NCBI GenBank assembly: GCA_019448385.1
Contig: JAGTXO010000005.1
Coordinates: 930,001 to 994,000, forward strand
Direction: 5' to 3'
DNA: 64,000 bases
DNA from: Diacronema lutheri
Taxonomy: Eukaryota > Haptophyta > Pavlovophyceae > Pavlovales > Pavlovaceae
Shown piece after piece: positions 18,081 to 28,848 of this stretch; position 1 is the stretch's first letter, and every line of letters begins with the position of its first letter. The position numbers and the translations under genes are program-made. The notes under the pieces were generated by a model. It had not been told where the DNA came from and made no database searches. It saw only the letters and a list, made by a program, of their open reading frames with translations.

Positions 18081-19079
18081 CTCGCGGTGGTCGCGGCCAC
18101 CAGGCCGCGGCTCGTCACGTTCGACGCGACAGGAACGCTCATGCGCGTGCAGCGGCCCGTCGGCGCGATCTATCGTGACGCCCTGATCAGCAGCTTGAGC
18201 GCGAGCAAGCTCGCGCGGACTGCCGACCTGAGCGCCGCCGAGCTGGCGGCGTGCAACGTCGACCCGGTGGCCATCGGCCGTGCGTTCGGCCGAGCGTACG
18301 CGGCGCAGTGCGCGGCGCACCCGTGCTTTGGCGCGGGCTCGCTTTCGAGCCGCGATTGGTGGTCTAGCGTCGTGCGCGAGGCGTTCGTCGGCGCGGGCGT
18401 CTCCGAGGCCGTAGTCCGTGCCGAGATGCCGCTCTTGTTCCCGACGCTCTACGAGAGTTTTGCGAGCACGGCCACGTGGGAGCTGCTCGACGCGTCGGCC
18501 GGCGTCGTGCAGCAGCTCGCGCGCTGGCGCGCACAGCTCCCACCGGGCGAGCTGACGATCGGCGTGATCTCCAACTTTGACGACCGCCTGCCCGCGCTGC
18601 TCAACTCGCTCGGGCTTGGCCGCTACTTTGATTTTGTCCTCACCTCGCGCGAGCACGGCGATGAGAAGCCGTGCCGCTCCATCTTTGAGAGGGCGAGCGA
18701 GCGAGCGGGATTGGCGACGGTGGACGTGTCGCCCCGCACGTGCGTCCACGTGGGCGACACGTTCGGCACGGATGTGCTCGGCGCGAGCCGCGCTGGATGG
18801 CGGGCGGTGTTTGTGGCATCGGACGATGCCCTCGGCGAGCTCATGCCCGAGGCGTTCGTTGCGATGGCCGAGACGGAGCACGAGCGGATCCCGTCCCTTG
18901 GCTTCGTTCCGCGCATCGTCGGCGCACCCGCCGCAACCGCCCTCCCTCCTCGCGACGGGAGCGACGACGGCCTCAGTGACGATGACGCCGATAGTGAAGA
19001 CGACCCGCACGCCGATGAGCTGGACGACGACGGCGAGCGCGCATGGTTTGAGGGCCTGCGCGACAAGGAAGCAAAGTGA
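18066..19079 (+). CDS. HAD-superfamily hydrolase, HDHD3/REG-2-like
   Basis: About 337 residues from the ATG at 18066 (alternatives 18036 and 18078). Motif I is RLVTFDATGTLM, in which the second Asp of the usual DxD pair is Thr (DxT, as in REG-2-type members); motif II VISNFDDRL; motif III GDEKPCRSIF; motif IV CVHVGDTFGTDVLGASRAGW. The cap region contains WWSSVVREAF, a pattern typical of this subgroup. A long acidic C-terminal tail (DDGLSDDDADSEDD) follows. Substrate unknown. It is divergent from a different HAD hydrolase with which it shares the palindromic start region, and convergent with the cystatin-like gene 47 bp away. Confidence 0.8.
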   Translation: MLISMLAVVAATRPRLVTFDATGTLMRVQRPVGAIYRDALISSLSASKLARTADLSAAELAACNVDPVAIGRAFGRAYAAQCAAHPCFGAGSLSSRDWWSSVVREAFVGAGVSEAVVRAEMPLLFPTLYESFASTATWELLDASAGVVQQLARWRAQLPPGELTIGVISNFDDRLPALLNSLGLGRYFDFVLTSREHGDEKPCRSIFERASERAGLATVDVSPRTCVHVGDTFGTDVLGASRAGWRAVFVASDDALGELMPEAFVAMAETEHERIPSLGFVPRIVGAPAATALPPRDGSDDGLSDDDADSEDDPHADELDDDGERAWFEGLRDKEAK

Positions 19080-19126
19080 CGCGTGCAAGGGCTGTCGCCG
19101 CCGCCACCAGGGCTGTGGGAGGACGG

Positions 19127-19552
19127 TCAGATGTCGGGATCTGGAAGCTCGCGCATCCGCACCTCGGGGAAGGCGTCTATGGCCAACCCGGTGATCGATC
19201 CGTCCTCGTCCCTGAAGACGATCACGTCGTGCCGGCTCGGCTGGTTTCTGAGCATGTCGAGTTCGAGGTCGAGGAAGGTATTGCTGCCGTTCAGGTTGGC
19301 CGCGGCTTTGCTCGCAGAATGGCACGCCGTCAGCGTGGCGTACCGGAAGCGGTTGGAGAGCCGCTTGAGCTCAGTGACGACGAAGCGGATTGCCTGAGCG
19401 ACCTCGGCGCTCTCAAGATCGAGGAGGACGCGCGCGGGTGGCTCGCCAACGTACTCCGGGTTGGGCAACGCCCTCGCGTCCGCTCCGCGCGGCGTGAGGA
19501 AGTACGCTCCGGCGATGACAACAACGGCCGCGAGTCGGCCGCAACGCCGCAT
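19127..19552 (-). CDS. secreted cystatin-like protein
   Basis: 141 residues, minus strand, ATG at 19552. An N-terminal hydrophobic segment (CGRLAAVVVIAGAYFLT) suggests secretion or import. The mature part reads like a cystatin fold: helix AIRFVVTELKRLSNRFRYAT, strand TFLDLELDMLR, then SRHDVIVFRDEDGSITG. The QxVxG papain-binding loop is not evident, so protease inhibition is not assured. Divergent with the GT77-like gene, 51 bp between start codons. Confidence 0.55.
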   Translation of the reverse strand: MRRCGRLAAVVVIAGAYFLTPRGADARALPNPEYVGEPPARVLLDLESAEVAQAIRFVVTELKRLSNRFRYATLTACHSASKAAANLNGSNTFLDLELDMLRNQPSRHDVIVFRDEDGSITGLAIDAFPEVRMRELPDPDI

Positions 19553-19603
19553 CGGGCACTCTGCGATGGCGGACTAGACCAAACTAGAGGCTTGCGGGAG
19601 CGG

Positions 19604-22201
19604 ATGGAACGGCAGCCGCTGCTCGGCGGGCCCGGCGGGAAAAGCGAGGGGGAGCGCGTGGGCTCGATCTGGCGCTCCTTTGTGATGGTCGCAGCGCTCG
19701 GCGCCCTCCTCACCACGTACGGCCAGCTCTACGGCCTCGGCGCGCGCGCGTCGCTCGACATCCGCTCGAGCAAGACGGCGTCTCAGCTTGCAATGCCGCG
19801 CGAGGGCAGGGTGTCGGACTTGGGCGGCTCGATAGCCGCATCTCCAATTCTGGGCTCTCCACCTGCCGCGCGCTCCACCGACGCACCAATCTTGGCGAAC
19901 GGGAGCCGGGCGGGCGACTCGCGGTTTGCGGTCGCTGAGCGGTACCGCTCGATTGGCAAGCTGCAGCTCTACCACGGGGGCGACTTGGAAGCGCCGGGCG
20001 AGCTGGAGCGCGCGGTCGCGATGCGCAGCTACAATGGCGAGCTCGTGCTCACCTACGCCAACGAGGCGGGCACCGCGTGGGCGGCCAACCTGATCTTCTC
20101 GCTGCGCGATATCGGCATTGACCACACGATGGTCATCCTGATGGGTAAGGAGCATTGCGACGCGATGGCCACGTCAAGGCACCACATCTCGTGCGGTTGG
20201 TCGTCATGGGACATGGAGGGCTGCAAGGCAGACGACGGCCCGGTGCCAAAGTGGGCCTTCATCGAGCGCCTGTGGTTTATCCGGCACCACTACCTCGCGC
20301 GGCTCGTGCGGCTGCGCGTCAATGTGATGGCGCTCGACGGCGACATGATTGTGCACGGCGACCCGTACGCCGTGCTGCACTCTGTGCCGCTGGGCAAGCA
20401 CAACATGGTGATCACCTCCGACGGCGCGTTCGCCGCATCCGAAGTGAACAATGGCTTCCTCTATCTGCGAAACTGCTCGCCGGGCGGCCAGGTCGAGCGC
20501 GTGCTGCGCGAGGTGATCATGCGCGAGATGGACGTTTGCCGCGGGGGCGACCGCGTCTTTGGCGTGAATGGCACGTTCTGGCAGCCGCTCGACCAGGCGG
20601 GCATCACCGCCGGCCCGCATCACATTGCGTTCACCGGCGCGCGCGACCAAAAATATTACCAGGTAACGTCACGCATCGTCACGCACACGCCACGACGCGC
20701 GGCCGTACAGCCGCGCGGGGCGGGGCGCGCGCTCCCATCGGCCATGGCCTCAGCGTGCGCGCTCGCGTCTTGGCTCGCTCATTCGCCGCGCGCCCCGCAC
20801 GCGTCGCGCGCGCAGGACGTGCTTGCGTCCGCCTTCTGCGCTCGTAAGGTGATTCACCGCATGCCCTTCTCGTCGCACAAGGTTCTCGATGGCAGGCGCT
20901 TCGACGACCTGCTCGCGGGCAGGGACATTCGCTCGTGCACACTGTTTCGAGAGCCGCCCACGCGCCAGTGCGCGCGCTCCCGCGCCGCGCCGTGGTGCCG
21001 ACCGCACCCCGCCGCGCGCGCACGCTCACCGCAGCCCGCCGCGCGCGCTCCACCACTCGCGTGCCGCGGCAGGGAGCTGCTCACAGGCCATTCGGCCGGC
21101 GGAGGCCCGCAGCGCGTGCCGTGGCACGAGCTCTCGCTGCCGCTCTCGCGCGCGGGGATGGGCTCCGTCGTCCCCGACCGTGACGGCGCCGCGCTGCCCG
21201 GCGCGCCCGAGCCCGCGCGCGAGACGATCGCACTCCTCACCGCGCCAGCGCTTTCGACGTGGCACGGCACCGCGACGGGCGAGATCGCGGGCTGGAGCGG
21301 GCACTGGATTCAGACGCCGCCGATGATCACGCACTTCGTCGGCTGCCTTTCCAAGGCCGAGGCGATGCAGTCGCTTGGCTGGTGGTTCTATGAGGCGGAT
21401 GACACGTCTGCGGACGTCGCAGCGCGCGTGCGCGGCACCGTGCCGATGGGTGCAATCCTCCCGTCGCTGCTCAAGCGCGTGCGCGGGCCGGAGAAGCGCA
21501 TGCTTGCGCTCGATGGCCCGCAGCTGCACGCGCCGATCCACGGCCGCCGCGCGTTCCTCGAGTGGCAGCTGCCGCAGCGCGCGCGCCTCGCCGTGCTCTC
21601 TACGCAGCTCGAGCGCGCGGCGGTCGAGCCGCTCGTCGACTGCCGCGCAGACTGGATCCCGCACTTTGAGCGCGACTATTTTCGCATCCGCCAGGCGCCC
21701 GGCTGGCCATGGCCATTCGACGACGGCGTGGGCGTGCTGATGGGCCCGTGCGCGGCGCGCCGGCCCGAGGGCCACCCGCCCGGCCTGTGCTGTCACCCGA
21801 TCTTTGGCCCCAAGATCAACACCAACTGGTTCCCCGAGCGCGTGCCCACGGTGCACAACCGCGTGCTCGAGGCTGCCGCCGCCGAGCTCGGCCCGGCCAC
21901 CGCTCGGGCGCTGGCCGCCGGCGAGAGCGGAGCCCACGTTCTGAGGGTCGCTGTGGGGAGTGTGCTCACGACCGACGGGCAGCTCGACGTGCGCACGCTC
22001 AAGGCGAGGCTCTCGGAGGCGGAGGCGGCGCGCGGAGGGGCGGTGCCGATCGTCGTGCTCACGCTTGATGCCCAGGCGCCGCAGCTCCCGCTGATCGCTG
22101 ACGTCCCGCGCAGCGCGGTGTGCGCGATCCTGCGCGAGGCGTGCCGCATCTACTACGGCGAGTACCCGCGCACGCACCCGCCCCCGGACGGGCCGTCGTA
22201 A
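19604..22201 (+). CDS. type II membrane glycosyltransferase, GT77-like
   Basis: Three exons: 19604-20662, 20816-20967, 21073-22201 (779 residues). A single hydrophobic segment at about residues 24-45 anchors it as a type II Golgi protein. The nucleotide-diphospho-sugar transferase domain has ILMGKEHCD, then VNVMALDGDMIVHGDPY with the DxD-like site, and SEVNNGFLYLRN, all as in PF03407 (GT77). A second long domain of unknown role follows (HFVGCLSKAEAMQSLGWW onward). Both introns (20663-20815 with GTAACG, 20968-21072 with GTGCGC) are multiples of three and free of stops, so retention would add 51 and 35 residues. A four-codon upstream ORF starts at 19566. Confidence 0.75.
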   Translation: MERQPLLGGPGGKSEGERVGSIWRSFVMVAALGALLTTYGQLYGLGARASLDIRSSKTASQLAMPREGRVSDLGGSIAASPILGSPPAARSTDAPILANGSRAGDSRFAVAERYRSIGKLQLYHGGDLEAPGELERAVAMRSYNGELVLTYANEAGTAWAANLIFSLRDIGIDHTMVILMGKEHCDAMATSRHHISCGWSSWDMEGCKADDGPVPKWAFIERLWFIRHHYLARLVRLRVNVMALDGDMIVHGDPYAVLHSVPLGKHNMVITSDGAFAASEVNNGFLYLRNCSPGGQVERVLREVIMREMDVCRGGDRVFGVNGTFWQPLDQAGITAGPHHIAFTGARDQKYYQVTSRIVTHTPRRAAVQPRGAGRALPSAMASACALASWLAHSPRAPHASRAQDVLASAFCARKVIHRMPFSSHKVLDGRRFDDLLAGRDIRSCTLFREPPTRQCARSRAAPWCRPHPAARARSPQPAARAPPLACRGRELLTGHSAGGGPQRVPWHELSLPLSRAGMGSVVPDRDGAALPGAPEPARETIALLTAPALSTWHGTATGEIAGWSGHWIQTPPMITHFVGCLSKAEAMQSLGWWFYEADDTSADVAARVRGTVPMGAILPSLLKRVRGPEKRMLALDGPQLHAPIHGRRAFLEWQLPQRARLAVLSTQLERAAVEPLVDCRADWIPHFERDYFRIRQAPGWPWPFDDGVGVLMGPCAARRPEGHPPGLCCHPIFGPKINTNWFPERVPTVHNRVLEAAAAELGPATARALAAGESGAHVLRVAVGSVLTTDGQLDVRTLKARLSEAEAARGGAVPIVVLTLDAQAPQLPLIADVPRSAVCAILREACRIYYGEYPRTHPPPDGPS

Positions 22202-22253
22202 GACCGAGAATGCGACGGCTGAGCACCAGCTTTGAACGCCCCCGGCTGACTTT

Positions 22254-24038
22254 TCAGGCGAGCGTCCGGCAGCTCGGTCCGGTCGGCAGCGCAAATTGCT
22301 CGACGAAGCCGGCGCATGGCCGCTTGGATGGCGGCGAGTCGGGCGGGGTCGCGCCTACGGCGTCGTCGTCGTTGTCCGTGTCGGAGCCGTCGGGCGCGCC
22401 GGCGAGCGCCAGCGTCGGCCGATGGCCCGCACGTACAGCATCGCCGGCCGACGGCGAAGCCTGCATAACGCCTGGCGCAGCCGGCAGCACTTCGAGCGCT
22501 TCGTGCGCGCGTTCGGCGGCCGTGCGTCCGGACGCTGCCATCTGCCGGCTGGCGGGGAAGCTCGAGATGGGGTCGGTAGCGCGGGGCGGCTGCTGCGGCT
22601 GCTGCAGAAGCTGCTCGTCCGGGCACAAGCGGCTCAGCGAGTTGATCGTATCGGCTATGTTGCGCATTGCGGCTGTCTCGGCGGCCGGCTGCGAACCGGT
22701 GCCACACGCGCGCACGCGCTCGCCGCCGCCGCTGCATGTGACGCCAAAGGGCTGCGCGGATGCCGCGTTGTATGTTGGCGCGAACGCACTGTCCACCTGC
22801 TCACCGTCTCGCGCGCACATGCCCCCGTCGGGCTGCGACTGCGACGGCGTGCTCACGCCGAGCTGTTGCGGGTTGTAGGCTGCGCCAAACTCTCCGTCGT
22901 CGCCAAAGAGTTCGTCCGCAGCCGCCGACTGGTCGATTAGCGTCGCGATCACGCACTCGAGGCGCACACGCTCAGGCCCGTCGCCAACGTGCGCGGCGAC
23001 AATGAGCGGCTTGCCGCCTTGGTCGAAATGCGCCGAGATGGGCGTGCCGCTCGACTCAGCGAGATGGAGCATCGCCTTGAACTCCTTGGTCGCAAAGGAG
23101 ATGCGCAGGGGCTGAGTTGCGAGCGCGCCGATGCTCCACTCTTGTAGGTCGGCGGGCGCGACGCTCATCTCGGTGCGCACGCTCTTCTCCGCTGCGCTGT
23201 CGTCCACGTCGTTCTTGACGATCAGCTCCGACGGCGTGACTGAAAGCATGAGCTCGTGCTCGGTGTGCGGCAGGTTGTGCACGCAGTCGAGCAGGATGCG
23301 CGCGTCCGCGCACAGCCGGTGCGCGCACTGCTCCACGTCGTACATGGCGTTCAGCGGCATGACCTCCTCATAGCTCAGGTCAAACTGCTTGGCGAGGCCT
23401 GCGCGGCGGCGCCACGCGGCGCGTACGCGCGGCGCGCGTGAGCGCGCCCGATGTGTGCCACTGGTGGTGGCCGCGCACGTTCCGCGCCCGCGCTCGCCGC
23501 GCACCGTTGGCGCAGCGCATGGTGACGCGCAAAAGCGAAGACGTCTGCTCACTCATGAGCTCGAGGGTCGTGCTCACCACGCTCTGCGAGCGGAAGAGCG
23601 GCGCCAAGAGCTGCGCGACGGCGCGCGCGACCAACGGCGCGAGCGCGAGCGCGAGCACGAGTGAGCGCGCGCGATGGGCGTACGGGCGAGGCGGGCGCAC
23701 GGGCGCGCGACGCGGACGGATGCGCGATGAGTGCGCACCTTGAGCCAGATCCGCACGTTTGGCGCGTCGTGCCCGACCGTAAAGTCGTCGAAGAGCGCGA
23801 GGGGCAGCGTGCAGAGGCAGAAGACCGATTGCGCCTGGTTGAGCGTGCGGAGCAGCAGCCGGTCGGGTGCGGCCTCGATGAAGAGGTCACGCCCAATCTT
23901 GTCAAACGTGGCAAGCACCTTGCCCAGCGAGCGCATGTGCGTCGAGATGGTGCAGCTCCACGCGCGCATGAGCGGCGCCTGTCCGTCGCACACCTCCATC
24001 GCGCCGCTCCCGCCCACAGGGGCGAGTCCGGGGTGCAT
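22254..24038 (-). CDS. RAD9: RAD9, checkpoint clamp (9-1-1) subunit
   Basis: Three exons on the minus strand: 24038-23739, 23610-23505, 23398-22254, 516 residues. The N-terminal clamp half shows LGKVLATFDKIGRDLFIEAA and LRTLNQAQSVF; exon 2 ends MRCAN, and exon 3 continues GLAKQFDLSYEEVMPL. The second half has LRISFATKEFKAMLHLAESS and ISAHFDQGGKPLIVAA, the RAD9 counterpart of the PCNA interdomain and C-terminal half. A disordered tail ends with acidic Ser/Thr sites (DGSDTDNDDD, ATPPDSPP) and a KRP stretch, like the phosphorylated RAD9 tail that binds TopBP1. It loads on DNA at damage with RAD1 and HUS1 and activates ATR. The start could be an ATG slightly downstream. FANCI begins 73 bp away on the other strand. 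Confidence 0.88.
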
Positions 24039-24111
24039 CCCGGATTTGCAGGCCTAGAGCGGGAGGCCAGGTTCAACAGGGCTGCTGCTCGTTGACAGGT
24101 CACGCCGGACG

Positions 24112-27100
24112 ATGCCGTCGACGGCGCAGCAGCTCCTCGAGGCGCACCTCGCGGGCGACAAGGCGCGCGCCGCCGAGATCGTTGCTGGCCTGACCGACGC
24201 CGCGCTCCTTGCCGATCTGAGCGCAAGCACGACACCGACCGACCTCGTGCGCGCCGGCTTTAGCGCGGCCGACGCGACGACACCCGCCGGCGTCCAGCGG
24301 CGAGCGACGCTCGTCAAGTACGCTTGCGACCTGATGGATGCGGGCCGTGTTTTCAGCGCGCGTCAAGCGAAGGCCTGCGTCGCCTTTCTCGCCGGTGATC
24401 TCGACTCGCTGCCGCTGCGCTCAGTCGCCGACGTGACGATGGCCATCCTCGGAAGCCATCGCGCGAGCGTGCGCATCGAGGCGGAGGCCAAGTCGCACGA
24501 GCTGCTGCCAAAATGCCTGGCGCTGCTCGCGTGCGCCGACTCTGTGAGCTACGCTGACGATTCGGGCCTGCACACCGCGCGCTACGCCGACTTCCAGGAC
24601 CTGGTCGTGCACCGGCTGTGCGAGCCGCGCTGGCCGCACAGCGCGCTGCTGCCGATGATGAACACGCTGCGTGAGCTGCCGCTGACGGAGGCGCAGCTGC
24701 GCGTGGTCGTGCGCAAGGCGCTGGCGGGCGCGCCGGAGCTCGAGCTCCAGGCCCTCCCCGCGCTCGTCTACCAGCTGCTGCTGCTCGCCGGCCGCGGGTG
24801 CAAGCTCGAGGTGCTGAGCGGCCTCACCGGCCATTTTGAGGCGCTCGAGCTGCGCACGCGTCGCGCCGCGGCCGCCGGTGCGTGCGGCCATGGGGCGGAG
24901 GAGGAAGGCGATGAGAAGACGTCGCGCGACGCCATCGATGTGGACGACGCCGACCTTGCCGAAGGGCAGGTGCTCCTCGGCTCGCAGATTTGCCGTGCGG
25001 ACGATGCAGCCGCCGATCGCGAGACGCTCGCGGCCGTGCAGAACACGGTCATCCTCAACGTCGACCTCGCGCTCCGGCAGGACCACGGCCTCGGCTCGAC
25101 ACTGCTGCGGATGCTCAAGACGCACGCGCTGCAGCTCTCGTCCTTCTCGCTCTCGTTGCTCCTCCTCCTCGCCCGCCAGCCGCGCTTCGAGGACGAGGCG
25201 ATCGCGTGGCTGACGGGCGCGGTGCGCGGCGCGTATAACGAAGCTGCGTGGGCGTACACGTCGCCGTGGCTCGAGCGCGCGCTGCGCCCGCTACGCGCGT
25301 GCCGCGTGGCGCCATTGCTCCTCCGACTCACGCGGCCGACGAGCCCAGAGCACCTGCTGCCGAGCGTCGTGCTGCTCGCGACCGCGTGGATGGACGCGAC
25401 GGGCGCGTTTGGCGGCGCACGCAGCGGCAAGGCGGCCGGCGCGGACGGCATTGGCGTCGCGCCAGCGGACGCGGCGCCGACGGGCGGCGCGCTCGCGCCG
25501 ACGGCGGAAGATGACGCGCGCACGCACGCGATGAGCAGCAGCGCGCGCCTTGCGCAGCTTGGCGCGAGCGTGCTCGTCGAGGCGTTCCGCGGGCATTCTG
25601 GCGCGCACGGCGAGATTCTCGAGCTCGTCCTCGCGCGCGTCGCCGCGCGCGCGCCGTCAGTCGGCCGGTGGGTGCATCTGCTCGCGCGGCTCGTGCGCGC
25701 GGTGCCCACGCTGCTCATGGACCACGTGCAGCGGTTGCGCGAGACGCTCGCGTACGCCGCGCAGCTGCCGCCCGCCGTGAGCGCCGAGCTGCTGCGCGCG
25801 CTCCTCCCGCTGAGCGCGCACCGCGCCGAGCTGCGCGACGCGATCGTGCTCACGCTGCGCAAGGCATCCTTCCTCAGGGACGAGGGCGCGCGGCTCGGCG
25901 CGGTGCATGGCTTCTTGCTCCTCCTCGACGGCGCGCCGCCCGCGCTCGCGCCAGCGCTCGAGCCGGGCGCCCTCTCGAGCGGCGCTCTCGACTCTGAGGT
26001 GCTCGGCTTCCTTCGGCGCTGCCTCGCGCACCAGCCGGCCGTGCGCGCCGCGCTGTACGATGGCCTGCCGCCCGTCTTCGCCGCGCGGCCGCACCTCCGC
26101 CCGGCAATCCTCGAGCTCCTCGCCGCTCAGCTCTCGCGCTACCACGAGCGTCGCGGCGAGGTGCAGCCGCTCGACCTGCACGCCTGCATTGCACACTCGA
26201 ACGCGCCCGTGGACGGCGGCGCGGCAGGCGCGAGCACGACGGCTGGCGCGCACGCGATGGTCGCCACGGAGGCAGAGCCGCTCGCGCTGCTCATTCGCTG
26301 CCTCGCCTCGTGCCTCCTCATTGAGGGCACGGCGCCGGATCCCGCCGTCGCGACGAGCACGCACGCACGTGCGCTGCTCGAGGACATCCGCAATCGCATG
26401 CACGCGGTGTCGGTCGCAGACTTTGGCCTTGACAAGACGAGCAGCTTCGAGATGGCGAGCGCGCACGGGCAGGCGAACGTGGCGGCGGCGCGCATGCTGC
26501 AGTCCGTGCTCATCGCGCTCGTCGAAGTGGAAGTGGGCTGCGAGGGCGACGAGTGCGCGCTCGGCCGCGCGATCAGCCTGCATGGCATGCACACGGAGCT
26601 GAGCGCCCTCCTCAAGGGCGGCGCGGGCGTGGGCGGCGCAAAGGCGAACGCGGGCGGCAAGGGCGGCGCAAGCAAGGGCGGCAAGGCGCCGCCAGTCGCG
26701 CCCTCCACATTCGGCCTTGCCCTTTCGCCCAGCCTGCGCATCCTCCGCCTCGCGGTCGCTGCAGCCGAGCCAGCCACACACGCGATCGACGCGCCGGCTG
26801 ATGGGCTGCACGCGCCGCGCGGCGAGCCGCTGCTCCGCTGCGCCGTGCTGTCCGCGCAGCGCGGGTGCGACGCGCTCGCCGGCGCGGCGCGCACCGAGGC
26901 CGCGTGCGCCCTCGTCCCGCTCCTCCTCGCCGAGGCGCAGCTTGCGATCGGCCGCGCGATCGCACTCGGCGCGCGCGCCAAGGATGTCGGCCATGGCAAG
27001 GACAAGGGCCAGGACAAGGACAAAGAGTGCGGCAAGGAGAAGGAGGCCGTCGTGGGCGGCGGCCGATCGTACGGCGCGCTGGTCCTCGACGCACTTGATG

Positions 27101-28778
27101 CTCTCTTCAAGAATACGCTTGAACGCCCCGCGCTCTGCGCGCTACTGCGCGTCGCGCTCGCGAGCGGCGATGCGGACGTGGGCGAGGGCGCGGCGGGCGC
27201 GATGCGCGTCGCCGCATCGATGACGAGCCGCCCGAGCGCGCGTCCCCGCTGTGTGGCCGATGTGGACGCCGGCTCGGACGCATCCGCCGAGGTGAGCACG
27301 GCGCTGCGCACGCTGCTCGAGCCGATGCTCTCGCGCCTTCTGCACGAAGGAGGCGCGCACACCGCGAAAGAGGCGGAGGCCTGCTTGCGCGTCGTACGCT
27401 CGCTCGGCGCGCGCCTGCCTGCCGATGCGGCCGGCGCGCACGCAGCGTGGGCGCTCGCGCAATGCCGCGAGGCGCCTGCCGAAGCGTGCAACGCCGCCGC
27501 CGGCCGCGCGCTCATCGCCCACTGGATCCAGCTCAGCGCGCGCGCACACGGTGGCTCGGTGCAGGCGGCGCTCGATGTGCTGGTTGAAGCGCGGAGCCAC
27601 GTGGGCGCGATCGAGCGAGAGGAGGATGAGAACGAGCCTGCCGCGCTCGAGCCGATGCACGGGTTCCGCCTGATGCACGACGCAAACGCGCTTGCGCTCG
27701 CACAGCCCGCCATCGACCAGCTCGACGACGCAATCACCGAGGTCGAGCGCGCGCTCGTCGTCCTCAAGCGGGTGATGCCGGCCGCAGCAGACCTTGGTGC
27801 GGCAGCTGGTGGGCACGCGGACGCTACGTCGCCGCACGCGGAGGCGGAGCTTGAGGTGAGCTCGGTTGCTGCGGTCGGCGCCAACGCGTCAGGCGCCGGC
27901 CGCCAGCCCGCCCTCGAGCTGCAGCGCATGGCGCTCTCGCGCGTCCTCGAGCTCGAGCAGCCGCTCCTCGTCCTCACGTCGTGCGAGCTCACGCCCGGTC
28001 CGTCGGAGCACGCACTGCGTACCGTCGAGAAGCTGTACCGCGCGCTCGGCGCCGCCTTTGCGCTCGCGCCTTCCGTCAGCCGCCAGCACCGCTTGCTCGT
28101 CGAGGTGCGCCGCTCGATGCTCGCGCGCGCGCGCGCACCACATGGCTCGCGCGCGCGCCTTCGCCCACGCGCGCCCTCTCGCCTCCGCGTGTGTGCGCGC
28201 ACGCGCAGATGCACTGGCAGCGGCTCTCGCGCAACACGTACGCGCTCATCTCGAGGCTCGCCTCGGAGGCGGGCGACGGCGCGGCCGTGCGCAAGCGCAC
28301 CAAGCGCGAGGCGCGCCTGGTGCCTGGCGTCATCTTCCGGATCGAGCAGTTTGAGGGCCTGCTCGTGCGGCAGAGCAAGAAGCTCAAGGTCGACCTCACC
28401 TCGCAGATGCGCCGCTCGACCGCGCGCGATTTCCGCATCCAGCTCGACCGGCTCCCCGAGGTGCGCGCTCGTGCACCACCCTGCTGCACCGTACCGCTCC
28501 GCGCGCGCGGCGACTCCTCACCGCGCGCGTGCTCCTGACTGCCGACCACCTTGTGCGCACAGGACGGCGACAGGGACGGCGAGAAGGAGAACGAGGACAC
28601 GGGCAAGAAAAAGCGCAAGCGCTCGTCGAAGCGGCCGAGCTCCGCGCGCGACGAGGCCGAAGCGGAGGATGAGGCCGACGACGCCTCGCGAATGGAAGAC
28701 CTCGACGGCGGCGACGGCGGCGATGACGACCTCGGCGGCGGCGGCGATGACGACAAGGCAGACGGGACGACAGACTAG
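24112..28778 (+). CDS. FANCI: FANCI, Fanconi anaemia ID-complex subunit
   Basis: Exons 24112-28104, 28209-28460, 28563-28778; 1486 residues. The alpha-solenoid aligns by eye with animal FANCI: ELQALPALVYQLLLLAG, QNTVILNVDLALRQDHGLG, DAIVLTLRKASF followed by GFLLLLDG, and near the end GVIFRIEQFEGLLVRQSKK with ARDFRIQL. Lys584 in TLRKASF sits where human FANCI is monoubiquitinated (Lys523). A basic KKKRKRSSKR tail is a nuclear signal, followed by a long acidic end. With FANCD2 it clamps DNA at interstrand crosslinks; ATR phosphorylates it. Internal Gly/Lys-rich inserts (about residues 845-865) are absent from the animal protein as far as I recall. Both introns have GTGCGC donors. A G-run follows the stop codon directly. 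Confidence 0.9.
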
Positions 28779-28848
28779 GGGGGGGGAAGGGGGGAATGGC
28801 GCGGGGAGAAAGGCTGCGGCGTCAGCACGGCATACCGCGTGGCGTGCT

